From Prostheceraeus crozeri (Eukaryota > Platyhelminthes > Polycladida > Euryleptidae), in contig CAJQUW010003382.1 of the NCBI GenBank assembly GCA_907163375.1, positions 52,483 to 116,482 on the forward strand: a stretch of DNA of 64,000 nucleotides, in the 5' to 3' direction. The notes under the pieces are model-generated. The model saw nothing but the letters and a program-made list of their open reading frames with translations, did not search any database and was not told the DNA's origin. The position numbers and the translations under genes are program-made. Of this stretch, positions 10,055 to 23,359 are shown piece after piece. Numbering within the stretch: position 1 is the stretch's first letter; the number at the start of each line of letters is the position of its first letter.

Positions 10055-10330
10055 ATACAATTGCATAGCCTAGTGGGATGCAGGGCATTACCGACAAAAC
10101 CTAATGGGAAACTATACTAAACTTAATGGGAATCCGTATAAAACCGAGCCAAATTAGTAGGAAACTGGATTAAACCGAACTAACCTAGTGGGAAAACCAG
10201 CGAAACTGGAATAGACCAAATGGGATACTGGATTAAACCTAACAAACCTAGTAGGAAACCAGCAAAACTGGAATAAACCTAATGGGAGACCAATTTATGC
10301 AGAATAAACCTATTGGATACTCAGCAGGTT
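10055..10330. repeat. Degenerate minisatellite, 'aaacctaatgggaaacc' theme
   Basis: About ten imperfect units of 20-30 bp built on 'ggattaaacctaac' and 'cctagtgggaaacc' alternate through this stretch. It is non-coding. Confidence 0.7.
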
Positions 10331-10334
10331 TTGA

Positions 10335-13290
10335 TGTCTGAATTACTGGGTTGACTTAATAAGTTTGTTCGGTTATTTTTTCTCGGGTGGCTGAAAAGAG
10401 GTTCATAATTGCACAGGGCACATAGTCTTTAATATGAGGATAAAGATGAGATCAACGTCAACAATATAAGAACTTACCTGAGAAAACCATTGCAATTAGT
10501 TGCAATAATTTCAATAATTAATTGTGGCGCATCACCAATTAAAAATAATTGACTTCATCCAGCACGATTAATTGCAAGGATCCAAATACCTATTTTTGAT
10601 GGCCCTATGTCACATATCATATGGATCCTTATCTTAGTTATTGCAGCGAAAACAACGATGTCGTTGTTAACAGACATGTTCATAGGGCAATGTGACATGT
10701 TCATAACCCAAATTGAAACCGCTTACGAATACAACTAGTCGTCAGCCTTAGAAAAAGTAATTGTTTCTCTACTTTCCACGTGCACTAATTGACAAAGAAA
10801 AAACCATCAATTCGTATTGTCGCAATTAAATTCTATCAAGCAATACACAATTACATCGCCGCAGAGAACGACAGAGACGATTCAAATTTGTTGGGAATCA
10901 AAATGCGTGGAGCACACGGTGCTCTTGAAGGCGAAAAATTATGACCAAAATTCTCCAGAAAAACTGTTGACATATTCTGATTTGGCTATGTGTAGGAAGT
11001 TGTAAAACGTAAAATTTAAAATCATCCATCGAGCTATTCTCGAGAAAATTCAAAATTTGAATTTCAGTAGTAGTCCCTAGTTGCCCAGCCATGGACATAG
11101 AATCCATGATCGATGATTCCAATAAATCCATGGAAAATTAAAAATTGAAAATCATTGTTGGTAAGCATGTTTAATGATTGGAAAGCTTATATGCATTGTC
11201 AAAATACATCGATCATCATTATTGAACCAAAAATACGCAATTATAATATCTTACAAACTTGCATTGATGATTCATGCATAAATCTCGGTTAAACATTGAT
11301 GATAAATTCGCATTGATAAAATAAAGATTATTCTTTTCAATTCTTATACAGTATTCTCGGGTTGGAAAAACCGAGATAATTTATCTAATATATGACTGAT
11401 GGTGATAAATTTTACAAATATTAGATAATTCTTTTATAAAACAATCAAATACTGCATATTTGATACTTTTTAATAATTTTTGATACATTTTTGACTATTA
11501 TTTGACAAATATTATCATAATCACGTAAATGTTCATATCTGAAACATTTTACAAATATTCATAAATTAATTTGTCGATGTAACAAAAATATTTCTGCATA
11601 CTTATATAATTGTTAGCATTAAACAGTGCAGTAAGCGGAGTTCTGAACTCATGTGTTTAGCTACATGATAACAATGTTTACGTCAAATGATTGAAAAATC
11701 ACAACTTTTTATCACTAGCCAGCAGCTGGTGTCAAAACGGAACCGAATCTCCAAGACAAATACGTGAACAATGGAATTGAACTTGAACAGTGTAACTTGC
11801 ACTTGCAGTGTAATATTTTCACATCACATTGAAGTCGATGAACATGCAGTTTGATTTCACAGACAAGCACAATAGCAGCACCCATATTCCCCATACTTCA
11901 TTAATAATTGCAGCTCTACATTAATATGAGCGTTTGTTTCTTCCTTGCATGCCTTCAGTCGAGGACTTCTATATAATACGATTGAGTGACGTTATAACAA
12001 CATCAATCTTGCCTTACACGTAGGATCATTGCTTTATAGAGTGACTCACGCATAGTGTGCGCGTGTCCTCGCCGTCTTTGGCGCGCGTTGACTTACTTTG
12101 CGTTTCTTTTAACAATGCGTGACCTTACTGTCTGGCCATACTGCTGCGCTCGTTTCGATATGCGCTCCTCAGTCGAACAGAAGGGCTGTGAATTGCAAAG
12201 CTTTCACTGGATGTGCCAACGACTTTTCATGCTGATTCTTTACATTGGTGAACTATGATTTCGTGAAGCTTCTTCGAATTAAACGAAATATGATAGAAGT
12301 GTGAATCAAATACCTGTGTGACTCAATTTCTGCCGATTCTCTCAAGTTTACGTGCTGGTAAGGAATAGAGCGGAGGCCACGTAGCAGACGGTAAGACGAT
12401 CACTCATGCTACAAACCAAGTTATTATTCCATGAAGTGTGAGTTAAATTGTATTTTAGCTGTAAGCGTACACCTTCATGGTCTCCTTTTTGAAATAATGT
12501 GCTTGAGATTGAAAAAAATTTAACACTTTTTCTAGACCTACCGGTGTTTAAGTTTTTGATTTAAAAACAATGAATATTTTTCTGAAATTCAGTAGGAAAG
12601 TTCAATCGTCGCATCATTATCAGCGTGATCATTTTTATACTGTGCTTCAATTGAGGGTTCCATTTCTTTTTCTCACTCTGACCCGGGTTTCATTCGGGAA
12701 TAGATATTGGAGAATGTGACACGGCTATTTTAGACTGGGTAGGAATTCAAAAACAGCTTATGTTTTACTCCTTGTTCATCTGGGAGATGTAGTGCGTACT
12801 AGGTTTACAGCATCAAGGTTTCAGGTAGCATCAGGCAAGGAAACTAAGTAGGCCTATTGATAGAGGGTAACATTATAAATTGGAAATTAGTAAGATTTCT
12901 GCAATTTTTAAAGTGTCATGCTAAAATCATGAGTTAATGAAATTGAAAAACATGATATCATAATATACTATAAAATGAACCAACACATGAGGTCTTGAAA
13001 TGAAACCTTATTTTCTCAACCACTGAAACGAATTTTAATGCGCACATTCTGCAGTCATGACTCAAAATAGTTCAGAAATCAGCGCCACTGCACTCGGTTT
13101 ATACAGCATGTTTGAGACGAGTAGTAGGTGGATACTTGCTTTTTTTAGATGGGGCTGCATGAATCTAAATGGTCCCATCCCCTGATTAAGAAATCGGGCT
13201 CAAGCTAGCTACATTAGACGGCTGACCAAATGGACCTCATTTGTGATTTAGCTGGTTAAAAAAGTAAATCGTTTAATTTTCATAACAACT
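10335..13290. other. Gene-free AT-rich DNA, 3 kb
   Basis: There are scattered 'aattaattgcaataattt' words (also near 14670) and long A/T runs. No coding frame has protein-like composition. A slightly GC-richer patch lies near 12050-12230, but its frame lacks conserved features. Confidence 0.45.
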
Positions 13291-13294
13291 GATA

Positions 13295-13590
13295 TGTCAG
13301 AGCTTCCGAATGTTTTGTAATCCTGGATATTTTGTGGCAAATGATATTGATCGGCAGTCGCGGGTATAATACTGAGTCTATTGTGAAGTACTTATGTTGC
13401 ATTCTTAATATTTTTTTGAATTGTGTTTGCATGTAATACATAACTATAATTATGTCTGCTTCTATTTGTTGAATATCTATTTTATATTTCCTATCTTATT
13501 GTCAGAGTGAATGTATTTTGAACCAGTCCTCAGTATGTGGATTGTGCCATGTAAGTCATCATGTAATTTGTGTCACAATATATGGGTTCT
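13295..13590 (+). repeat. Dispersed repeat, copy 1 (pair with 20970-21260)
   Basis: Shares ordered blocks with the second copy, including 'ccgaatgttttgtaatcctgg', 'gtggcaaatga', 'tgaaccagtc' and 'gtggatt…gtgccatgt'. I estimate 75-80% identity over about 280 bp in the same orientation. It is non-coding and is probably an old transposon fragment or duplication. Confidence 0.7.
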
Positions 13591-14002
13591 CTGTTATGAC
13601 AATCATGTACTACCGGTATCTACTTAGTTTGGGGGAGGAGTGTACAGTCACAGCCACCGGTTGACTGGATTATCATCACCTCGCTTGAATTCAATAATAA
13701 TCAATAACTTGATGCAGTAATGTGTAATACAATAACTGGAATTCAGTAATATTTTGCTGAAAACATTTTAAACATATTCATCACTCAAAATTTTTAAATT
13801 GATAAGATTTCACTACCGCGTTGAACCAGCCCTTGCTCCCAAGACTATGAATTCACTGTCATATGTTCAACCAGTATTTAACAGAATTCTGTGGTGACTA
13901 TTTGGCACCACACATTTTAATTGTCTATTTAATTGCTTTTACTTTGATTACAACCAATTAAGTCTTCTATGAAATCCTCGCACGGTGACTTACAGTCGTT
14001 AG

Positions 14003-14428
14003 CAGTTCAGAACTAATTTATAACGAAGTTATCTAAGGATCACTTATCAAAAGTAGCGGGCACTATAACAGATCTTGGGTCTTCATATGCGTCTCTAAAT
14101 TAGTTTAGACAACTAAGAAGTATCTCAGTCATAGTGAATTTATTGGTCATCCTTATTTGCGAATGATTGTAGAATTTAAATTTAAAAATTAAATACCATG
14201 ACAGCCTCCAAGAACAGCCAGTTCAGAACTAATTTATAACGAAGTTATCTAAGGATCACTTATCAAAAGTAGCGGGCACTATAACAGATCTTGGGTCTTC
14301 ATATGCGTCTCTAAATTAGTTTAGACAACTAAGAAGTATCTCAGTCATAGTGAATTTATTGGTCATCCTTATTTGCGAATGATTGTAGAATTTAAATTTA
14401 AAAATTAAATACCATGACAGCCTCCAAA
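14003..14428 (+). repeat. Tandem duplication, 216-bp period, two near-identical copies
   Basis: 'cagttcagaactaatttata' begins at 14003 and again at 14219. The copies are essentially identical until they diverge at the far end. This is a recent local duplication without coding potential. Confidence 0.95.
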
Positions 14429-14434
14429 AATTGA

Positions 14435-16430
14435 TATTGATAGAGAGCATGCAACTTCGCATAACAGGGATGAAAATCTTTAGCGGATACGCGTTTCCGC
14501 CAGTGTCCCTTGAAAGGCTATAATGACTTTTTTTTAATTTTCTATTTAGGGCCCACAGAATTCTAGAGGATTCCGTGTTAGGGCCTTTCAAAAGTTGATT
14601 TCTTGTCAGAGCCCTTAATTGCCCGTTCTCATCCCCGCATATGGGTAATGTACGTTTATGTAGGCCGACCAATTAATTGCAATAATTTTATTAAAAAAAT
14701 CAAATGGATTGTCAGCTTAATTTCGTCAATTGAGAAATTAATTAATTGCACCTAATGGTGGCAATTATTTGAAATTAATTCAATAATGAAATTTCATGGC
14801 CCTTGTTTATCAGTGATGTTTGCACTCGGTGAAGGTTTCTTTCTTGAAGACCATTATTTATCAGGGTGCAGTCAGAAGTCAGGTAACATCTAAATCTGCT
14901 TGTCGTCGGTAAAAGGATAAAGGAGCTTAGCGGACGATAACTGATTTATTGTCTTGTATATCTTTCATATCACCTGTTTTTCAAGTGAAATCAAATATAT
15001 GTAAGCCGTCAAGTTTGGCGGTTCGTCCAAGTAAATGCAGATGAAAACGTCTTTGTCGAAATTTGCTGAGGTTGCAGCTGCTGTCCACAGGTGCCCTCCA
15101 TCCAGTGCTGGTACGGAGCGAGTATTCAGCTTATACGCACCGACACACACAAAACTGAGAATCCGTCTTTCACACCCCGTGTTGTGAAGATTGTAATAGT
15201 TCAGTTAGCTCTATAGATGATGACATTGACTAGATTGTGAACGAGTGAAGGATTGTTGTAATGATTGGGGCCATCTTGTTGGCATCTTGTTCAAAAGTCT
15301 ACTCATTTCTTTTATATTTATGTAGGCCCATATTAAGCAAGAAGATGATGCAAATTTGTGTAGAGATGTAATTAAGGAGTTGTTATGTTTAGACTTTTTG
15401 CACTAGTAGATTTATTTTTTTAATTGTTTTCTGATTTTCGTTAAATACACACGTATGTTTTACAGTTTTCAACAGATATCCTGATATTATTTACATGTAG
15501 GCCCAGTTCTTCTTTTTATATTTGTGCCTTCCTTCTGTACCAGATGAGAATATCTGTCAATTTCAGACTGGTCAAACCAAAATATATTTGCGTAGCGAGT
15601 ACATGTGCATGTATTCCAAATTTATGGCATTATCAAAACTTGACATGACTAGACTACCGTGTCATTGACCTTGAACAGCCCGGTTAATATCAAATGATAT
15701 TAACTGAGCAATGCTAACTAATTCAAATATGCCATATCAAAAGTTCGGTTGATAATTTCGTTATATATAGAACTATCTAAATCTGTATATATAACTGCAC
15801 TATATTGCACTTAATATTAAATGGCAGATCTATAGATAAAAGTGAAAAAAGTGCATGTATTTTTTCATTGGAATTTTTGTTTTAATTGCGTAATAGTCGT
15901 TCTGTAAATGTAAAGCTATTATATTGATCAGTATACTTAATCCCTTCTTTGTAGATGGAATTGTTTTCCCATTACACGTATTCTCTCAATTCCATGGGAT
16001 GTTTCGGGCTTTTCTTCAGCTCATTTAAAGTGGTCTCGTTATTCCTGGTAAGTTGCAATTATTATGATCATTTAACAGGCATTTTCGTGTGGATTGACGT
16101 TGAAGGTGGTCGTTTTCCCGGATACACATGTTTTTCCAATTCCATTGAAAGTTATAATTGGTGCTTCTGAGTTTGGCAGCTCATTCTCTACTTGTATATT
16201 AAAGCATATATTTTAAAAGAGGAATCATTTTCAAAATTTGTGGCTGTTTGAGAATGGGACTAGGTCATTCTCTTTTCTCTGCAGCTCAGAAATTCTAAGT
16301 CGTTACATGACTTTCATCATTTATTGTACGATGTAGATGATATAAAAGGAGTTTATCTAATATTGATAGATATAAAGCACGTGATTATGTAATGAAATAG
16401 AAAGAAGAATGGAAATAAATGATCATTTTA
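14435..16430. other. Gene-free stretch apart from the hAT tail
   Basis: AT-rich with no supportable gene. The only recognisable remnant is the hAT motif at 15007-15182. Confidence 0.4.
15007..15182 (+). pseudogene. hAT transposase C-terminal fragment
   Basis: The plus-strand frame around 15055-15170 reads as a hAT dimerisation motif: a CPPSSAGTERVFSLYA core followed by HTKLRIRLS. This matches the family signature (Pro-Ser-Ser-Ala-x-x-Glu-Arg-Val-Phe-Ser, then Lys-x-Arg-x-Arg-Leu). An in-frame stop lies just upstream and no further transposase can be read, so this is a short decayed tail of a DNA transposon. Its frame differs from the hAT element at 34493-40661, and its motif is of another hAT group. 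Confidence 0.55.
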
Positions 16431-16435
16431 AGTAA

Positions 16436-16562
16436 TCGAAAATTGCCGATGCTGTTGAAAATATATTCCCAAACTTTCGTCTGTCTCAGACCGTGTCAGG
16501 AGACGACGAAAATTTGAGAATATGTTTTCAACACAAACAGCATCGGCTATTTTCGATTTTTT
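16436..16562. repeat. Imperfect hairpin, ~55-bp arms
   Basis: 'aatcgaaaattgccgatgct' with the following bases pairs with 'agcatcggctattttcgatt' near 16545. 'ttgaaaatatattc' pairs with 'gaatatgttttcaa', and the centre is near 16495. It resembles a small MITE-type or foldback element. I found no flanking duplication. Confidence 0.7.
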
Positions 16563-16564
16563 AA

Positions 16565-19500
16565 AACAGTAGGCTGTTTATGAGGAACAATTCAATGATT
16601 ATTTGAAAATGATATTCTATTCAGCTACAATTTGGTCATCTTAAATCAATAAAGAATCTGTCTAATGATCCGCGCGTGTCCCGAAATTTGAAAGAGACAA
16701 GTGTGAATTTTTGGAAAATCTGGTATACTAGTTGCTATCATGTATTCATAAAAGGTGACTTAATCAGTAAAAGTCAACCATCAAATGTCAAGTTTGAGTA
16801 AGCCCCTCCCCCTCCTATTTGATGTCAATTTCAAACAGCCCTACAATGGTTTTAAAATAACATAATTTTTGTTTCGTTGCAGGTGGTTAATGCTCGTGGT
16901 GATCTCCACATTTGATGCTTTACTTCCTTTGTCCTCGATAACTTTCGGTACTCATTGCTGATCACTGTGTCAATGTGTGCAATTGGATTGATTATCTGTG
17001 GTTGATCTTTCAATATTTCGTGCGAATTTTATGGGATGAATACTGCGAAACAATATTTGTGTTTTTGGAATCCATTGTGTTTATGCATGTCATACTTGTG
17101 TGTCAGAATCTTCGACATCAAACGTGGTTATCGTTTTATTACTATACTGTTGTGTGCTAGGCAGTTTGTCTTCTTGCTTTATTATGCATTTTATTGTTTT
17201 GGTGAGAGCAATCTCCATTCCATTGTTAGAGCCATAACTTTTCCGCGGCATGCATTTCAAGTTCCAATGTCATGCAAAAGTCCAGCTTGTCAGCTATCTA
17301 CGGTACATGACTGGCAATAGACATGTCATGTCATCAGACAATGGATGACCAAACAATTGGTAGCTGACCGTGAGCGAATCTTCACAGACGTATTTAACGC
17401 GGCATGAACAACGGCCGCTAACGCATTCTGGTCTCTCCAAGCGAAGTTGTCGGCGAGAGCCGTTGATGGTGTTTCAGCCTATCTTCTATGTACGAACTAT
17501 CATCGAACTGCTGCGGACGTGATCACCACGGCTTGTGGTCCTGGAAGAATCTGGAGACTCTGTTGGTGCTGTGACTGTCTTATAACTGTGAACGTACCAT
17601 CTGTCCTTATAAGGACTGTTTGCAACATTTATTTATTTTCACAATATAATTTATCCACATTTTTCATTTACATTTTTCAATCATATGTTTTGGGAATATT
17701 AAGAAAATAATAACCCGTAACAATACATATATGGCCCCTTGAAGTGTGAGTGGCTCGAAGCGCGGTCGATTGACTTGCCTTATAAACTTGATATTATCGT
17801 CTTTTTGTCAGTAGAAGTGCAACAACGTGTTTCTTTTCCCAATGACTTAATGCAACACACTTCTGTTTATGATGCCAAATTATACCGATGACTTACTGAT
17901 AATCATTACATCTATCGTGTATATGCATTTTTCAAGTCTTGCAATGTCCTAACGTTATGTCACCATGATTATCGTGAATGCTTTATGAATTTGTCGTCTA
18001 TGAATGTATTGCATTTCATATACATGTATATTAGACCCAGTATAACATGGATTATACAGTGGGATTATATCAATACACGCATGTGTCTTAGCGCATCTAT
18101 CATTTCCGTGTGTAATTCCAGTTCATAGAATCCTAGAGGCCAGCTAACAGGTCTCTCATACGCGAATTAGATGTAATTTTTCTGTTGGATACTGAATTTA
18201 ATTCTGTTTTTAACTAACTTACAAATTTAGTTAGAGTAAATCCCAGAACTTTGAATTGGCTGCTGCGGCTGTGCCTGGGATAAAAGTATGTAAAACAATT
18301 CAATTTTAATTTTTTGAATTGACTCCTTTGAAGGTTTGTTGTGTTTTTCTTTTATGCAACTTAATTTAGCTTTTATTATCCAACTTCAGAAGAATCTCAA
18401 TGTTTGTAAAGAGAAAGACTAGCGAACCAGTTCGTTATATGAAGTGAACTTTTTTGTGGTTATGTTTTTTAGCCTCCATGTTTATACTGATTAATTGTTT
18501 TTTTGTTATAGATAAAATCTATTCATGCCATAATGAGCTATGTATTATTTCCTTAATATGTGAATTTCAGGTAGTTCTAGCATGCAAATCAGATATGATT
18601 TACCATGCAATTGATGAAAACGCAATGGCGCGTCAGGTTGGTGAAATTCATTTTTTGAACCGCATGATCGATCCAGAAATGAATTGAATAGAAATATAAA
18701 AATATATGTGAAGAACCCATTTGTGATTACGAGCACCCCAGTCGGCAAGTGCAATGAATCATTGCATATTTCTAACACGAACTGGTCTATTCCACACTCA
18801 GTTGGAGAATTCAATTATGTATCGATCGTGCTGTTTAAAAGCGCATTCCACCTTCCTGGGGACCATGGTCAACTTCATCAAGTGCATCGTAAAATCATGC
18901 ATGATTTTTTGAGCAACATCAAATGTCACATTGATAAATCATTGATACTTAATGGATAAATCATTCCCCTACAACATTGAAACGTTTCCGTTATGTTTCA
19001 AATTAGTCTCAATACGTCTCATTATGTTCCCCAGACACAAAATGTCGGGTTGAGAGTTTTAAGAAAGGTATAGTATAATCTAAGTAAAATTAGACCATAT
19101 TGAATGATCATTTATTAGTTATTGATCTTTTAACTGATGTATCGAGGTATAATGATTATTCGTCTCTTTTTCGTTCCCGCACTTCTCGATAAGTTTCATT
19201 TCATTCACCATCATTCAACACCATGTTGGTATTTAATGTGAGGTTTTTCATAATCAGAAGACCACATATTATGATAAGATTCACATGAAATTAAGCTCGT
19301 TACTCTAGTTTGTCTGACACGTAATGAGACGAATTGAGACTTAATTGAAACGTTTGTTTTATAAGTTTCAATTGGTCTCAATTTGTTTCATGCGAGACTT
19401 TAACTTTAAAATGAGGCATGCCTGAACTATGCATGAGGGAACGATTAATATAGTTTACTATTGTTAAGGATCGTAATTATTGTAAATTTTTGTTAAACCA

Positions 19501-20965
19501 ATTAACCCTCGAAAAATTAACACTCGATGTCTCTGTAATGTCTCATGGAATAACACGAAAGATTCAGATATCAATCAGATTCACATATCACCTGGAACGC
19601 AATGCGATCACCTACGATTAAAAAATTATGCTAAATGCAAATCAATACCGAAACAGTCGTGATACTTGATAAATCTCGGCGTATACTTGCGTGTTAATCA
19701 GGAAATTAGTCTGAAAATAAAAATCTTGATAATGAATTTGGAATATATGCAATTTATTTACGATTCGTTCCTTCACAATTTGATATATATGATCAATGTT
19801 GATCTATTAAATTGTCGTGACTTTGGTTGCTGGACACGTCAAAAACTTCGGAAGTCTGCTTTACATTCAATTTGAATACGCAAAAATTTTACAGCGTATA
19901 TTTTGCTCATGGAGTTCTATATGTAGTCTATATATGATGTAAAAATTCATCATTGGTTTCTACCCATGCATTTCTTATATCAATAGGATTCATGCTTGGT
20001 ATCAGAAGAATCACAATTTTGCGACTGCATTTGGAATAGATTATAATTGCAACATCTTGATATTATCATACAGTAAGTCTTTTTACGGCTGTGCTTATTC
20101 GATGCATGGACTGAGTCTGTCTTTCGATGATTTACGCAGCTTTAAGATAAAGCGGTCAGTGTATACCCATCGCATTTCATTTCCGAATAGACGAGAACTG
20201 CGCACAGATTATTTCCCCACTCCCGCCTGAGCGACTGACCTTCAATCGACGCGTCACCATCGATAATCACATGACAGCGAGAAGGGAAACGTGCAAACGG
20301 TCTTCATTTCATTTCTGGCTACTCTGCGCATCGAACGTGATTCATTTGTCTAGCATTACGATTTTAGTGAAACGTCTACGACTTAGACCAAATTTTCTTA
20401 AACGACGCCTTGATCACCATCTTTTCTTTGGACATTTAGAGGAACTCAAATTCTGCGAACCACATTCGACCTCCACAATCAATTTATAGGTCATTTATTT
20501 TGTCGTTTCAAGTTGCCGACTAAGCTTTTACCGTTATCATCTTACAAAATATTTTGTGATTTGGTTTACTTCATATTTAGTGACTTGACTCTATTTCCTA
20601 CATTCGTCGCAGAAAACCAGGGCTTTGAATGTCATCTCGTGATAGTTTGATACATTCTGACCACAAAATGTGTTTGGATTAATATTACCAATTGCCAGAG
20701 CTTGCAGGTGAGATGTCTATACTCTTTTCATTGCCTAAGTTTAAATGAATTAATTCTGTATTAGTTATACACGTATTTTCACGAAATTATATGATTTACA
20801 TTTTGAAACTTCATGAAATCACAAAAAATAAAAGAAAAATGATCTTTGTTGTCAATAAAACGATAGCGTCATCTGATATCAATTAATTTGTTGCGAATTC
20901 CTTCACTCTTGAATTCTATCCGAGTCAGATTGCTTCCTCACGCCTAAGATAATTTATCATAATTA
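16565..20965. other. Gene-free DNA, 4.4 kb, with a GC-richer patch at 17270-17610
   Basis: I cannot support any gene. The patch at 17270-17610 is richer in CG dinucleotides and has an open frame of about 87 residues (17447-17710) without recognisable motifs. It may be an exon or an old repeat. The rest is A/T-rich with many short 'gtctcaatt…gtttca' words near 18980-19390. Confidence 0.4.
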
Positions 20966-20969
20966 GAGG

Positions 20970-21260
20970 CTTGCATATTCCGAATGTTTTGTAATCCTGG
21001 AATATCATGTGGCAAATGACATCGATCGCCAGTCGCAGGTAAAATTTAATTATTATTGCTGAGACTACTGTTATAAATAAATACGTACGTGTACACAATT
21101 CTTAATGTTTATGGACTAGTGCATGCAATATGTTATGATTATGCATGCATCCATTTGTCGAAAATCTATTTTTTATTTCCTCCAAAGTGCCACATGAGTG
21201 TAATTTGAACCAGTCGGATGTGGATTAATTGTGCCATGTTAAATCCTCATGCAAATTGAG
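20970..21260 (+). repeat. Dispersed repeat, copy 2 (pair with 13295-13590)
   Basis: Direct-orientation partner of the repeat 7.7 kb upstream, with similar block order and small insertions. Confidence 0.7.
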
Positions 21261-21439
21261 TGCAAATCCATGTATCTATGAACTGTCCCATCATCTTTTT
21301 AAAACTCTGTTTCATTATCTTAGAAAAAGACTTCCTGAAATTCTCTGTAAATGTTTTAATGATATGAATTGTTTTTTAAAATATACTATGAATGTCAACG
21401 AATTGTGCCATTCGAAAGATGTTTTGCAAACTTATCCCG

Positions 21440-21640
21440 GTGAAAAAAAATTGTCGGTGAACTGTCGGTCCATTGTCGTGAAGCCGACTCGGCTTAATGA
21501 CGGCAAAGGTCCTAATTCCCCGACTATCTGCCGACAATTCCACGACTGTTTCGCCGACACACTACCGACAATTCCCCGACAGCCACCGACAATTCCCCGA
21601 CAGCTGCCGCCGACAATTCCCCGACAGCCGCCGACATCTA
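21440..21640. repeat. GC-rich minisatellite, 'ccgacaattccccgacagc' units
   Basis: About six to eight degenerate units of 18-22 bp, with the best units at 21560-21635. The array is pyrimidine/C-rich on this strand and stands out from its AT-rich surroundings. It is open in two frames only because of the repeat. Confidence 0.85.
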
Positions 21641-21746
21641 ATTATATGTTCACACTCTTTTGATGAAATTACAGTTATAGCCTACTTGACGTTGTAGCAA
21701 AATATTGAAGAAATTTGCTGTTGATAGTGATGAATATTGTTGATCA

Positions 21747-21965
21747 AAGTCATCCTGCTACGAAATGCTCCAAGGATTAACAGCAGAAAAACTCATGCTG
21801 CTAAAGCCAAAACATTCGGAGTCAGTGACAAGAATAGCCCTACAATATTTATACATTATAAAAATGCTGATCGGTGTCATCCTGCTACGAAATGTTCCAA
21901 GGATTAACAGCAGAAAAACTCAATGCTGCTAAAACCAAAACATTCGGAGGCAGTGACAAATAATC
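21747..21965 (+). repeat. Direct duplication, ~125-bp period
   Basis: The block from 'gtcatcctgctacgaaatg' to 'aaaacattcgga…cagtgacaa' occurs twice, at about 21749 and 21874, with few differences. A short AT-rich spacer separates the copies. Confidence 0.9.
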
Positions 21966-22849
21966 GCACAAGAAATTATTTTAGCGACTCACCTCAAAAG
22001 TAAATGTCGGCCTACAGAACAGTGGTATGCTTCTCTGCCATCGGTTGTGCTGGCTTGGTAGTGTCCGGGCTCCATTGATGGTATCTTTTTGAGAGACAAC
22101 GACTTTGGTCTAAAATGCGCAGTAAGATGCTTGATGCAAAAAATATTGAATAGTATTGACGCATAAAAAGAAGTTATAGAATTCAACATAATCAAAATAA
22201 ATAGGAACATACATGTACATTTAACATAAAATATAGGAAAACGACATGAGCTTTTATTCATTTCATGTAATTATGCTGCTTAAAATCAATAGCATTACAT
22301 TAATTACCCGACCTGCTATTATTTCCAGACAAAAAATAATAAAACGACAAGAATCACTATAAGTATTACATGAGCACTAGACAAGTTCCGATGAAAAATG
22401 TGTCATAAAACAAATGACGAAATTCAGGATGATTACGAAGGAGATAAAGTGTTCAGTCTAGGAATTTTCAAAAGCAAATATGTGGCTGACGATCAGTATA
22501 AAAAAGGAAGTACATATGACTAATATATATCCATCTGAGAACATGATTGTGAGTGTGGACCAATAGCGCATTTTTGGAAATCTTTAAAGACAATTACAAA
22601 CAGCTAACAATCATGAAAAATAACTATAGCAAATACCTGTCCATTTGTAAACATGATTAAGAGGGTGGGTCAAGTCAAGTCTAATTTGGAAATCTTTTAA
22701 GATAATTATAGACAGCCAACAATCACGTAGAGATGATGCCTCTTTGGTTGGACATTCTAAATGAAAGTGAAAGTAGGATTGCTAATATGATGCCAATTCA
22801 TTAGATCATGAACCAATTAATTTCAACTATACTGAGCGTAGCCATTTTC

Positions 22850-23350
22850 AGGGTATAAAAAATGAAAATGCATTGATGAAATTTTAAGCATTCATAAATA
22901 TACCTCTACGCATATTCTTCATTCGCATGTATATAAATGCCTAAAATTCCATCAAGGCATGCTCTGTTCAATTATCATTTTATACCCTGAAGATGACTGC
23001 GTTCTGTAGTTGAAATTACTCGAAATCGGTACGGATGAATAAATCACATCATTAAGTTACACATGCATAAATTACATCAGATAATAATTCAAAAGTATGG
23101 GAATGCCAAATTAGCAGCAATTTGGCATTCCCTTACTTTTGAATTATTATCTGATGTATATGTAACTTAATGATGTGATTTATTCAGCCGTACCAATTTC
23201 GAGTGATTTCATTTTCAACTACAGAACGCATGCAGTCATCTTCAGGGTATAAAATGATAACTGAAAAGAGCATGCCTTGATGGGATATTAGGCATTTTTG
23301 GATATGTGAATGAAGAATATGCATAAAGGTATATTTCTAAATGCTTTCAA
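22850..23350. repeat. Long foldback (inverted repeat), ~250-bp arms, almost no loop
   Basis: The arms meet near 23116: 'gggaatgccaaattagc' pairs with 'agcaatttggcattccc', and the match extends outward through 'gtgatttattca', 'gcatgcagtcatcttcaggg' and 'aggcatgctcttttcagtta'. The arms are about 90% alike. The outer part contains 'ccctgaagatgactgcgttc' and 'gttgaaatt…cgaaatcggt', a wording typical of Penelope-like and foldback terminal repeats. No coding region lies within. Confidence 0.85.
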
Positions 23351-23359
23351 TTATAAAAT

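Noticed and set aside
14316-14672. 118-residue minus-strand frame
   Set aside because: It runs across the edge of the 216-bp tandem duplication and has no motif or splice support.
16975-17320. Overlapping hydrophobic frames
   Set aside because: Same AT-composition artefact; two frames of the same DNA look equally 'membrane-like'.
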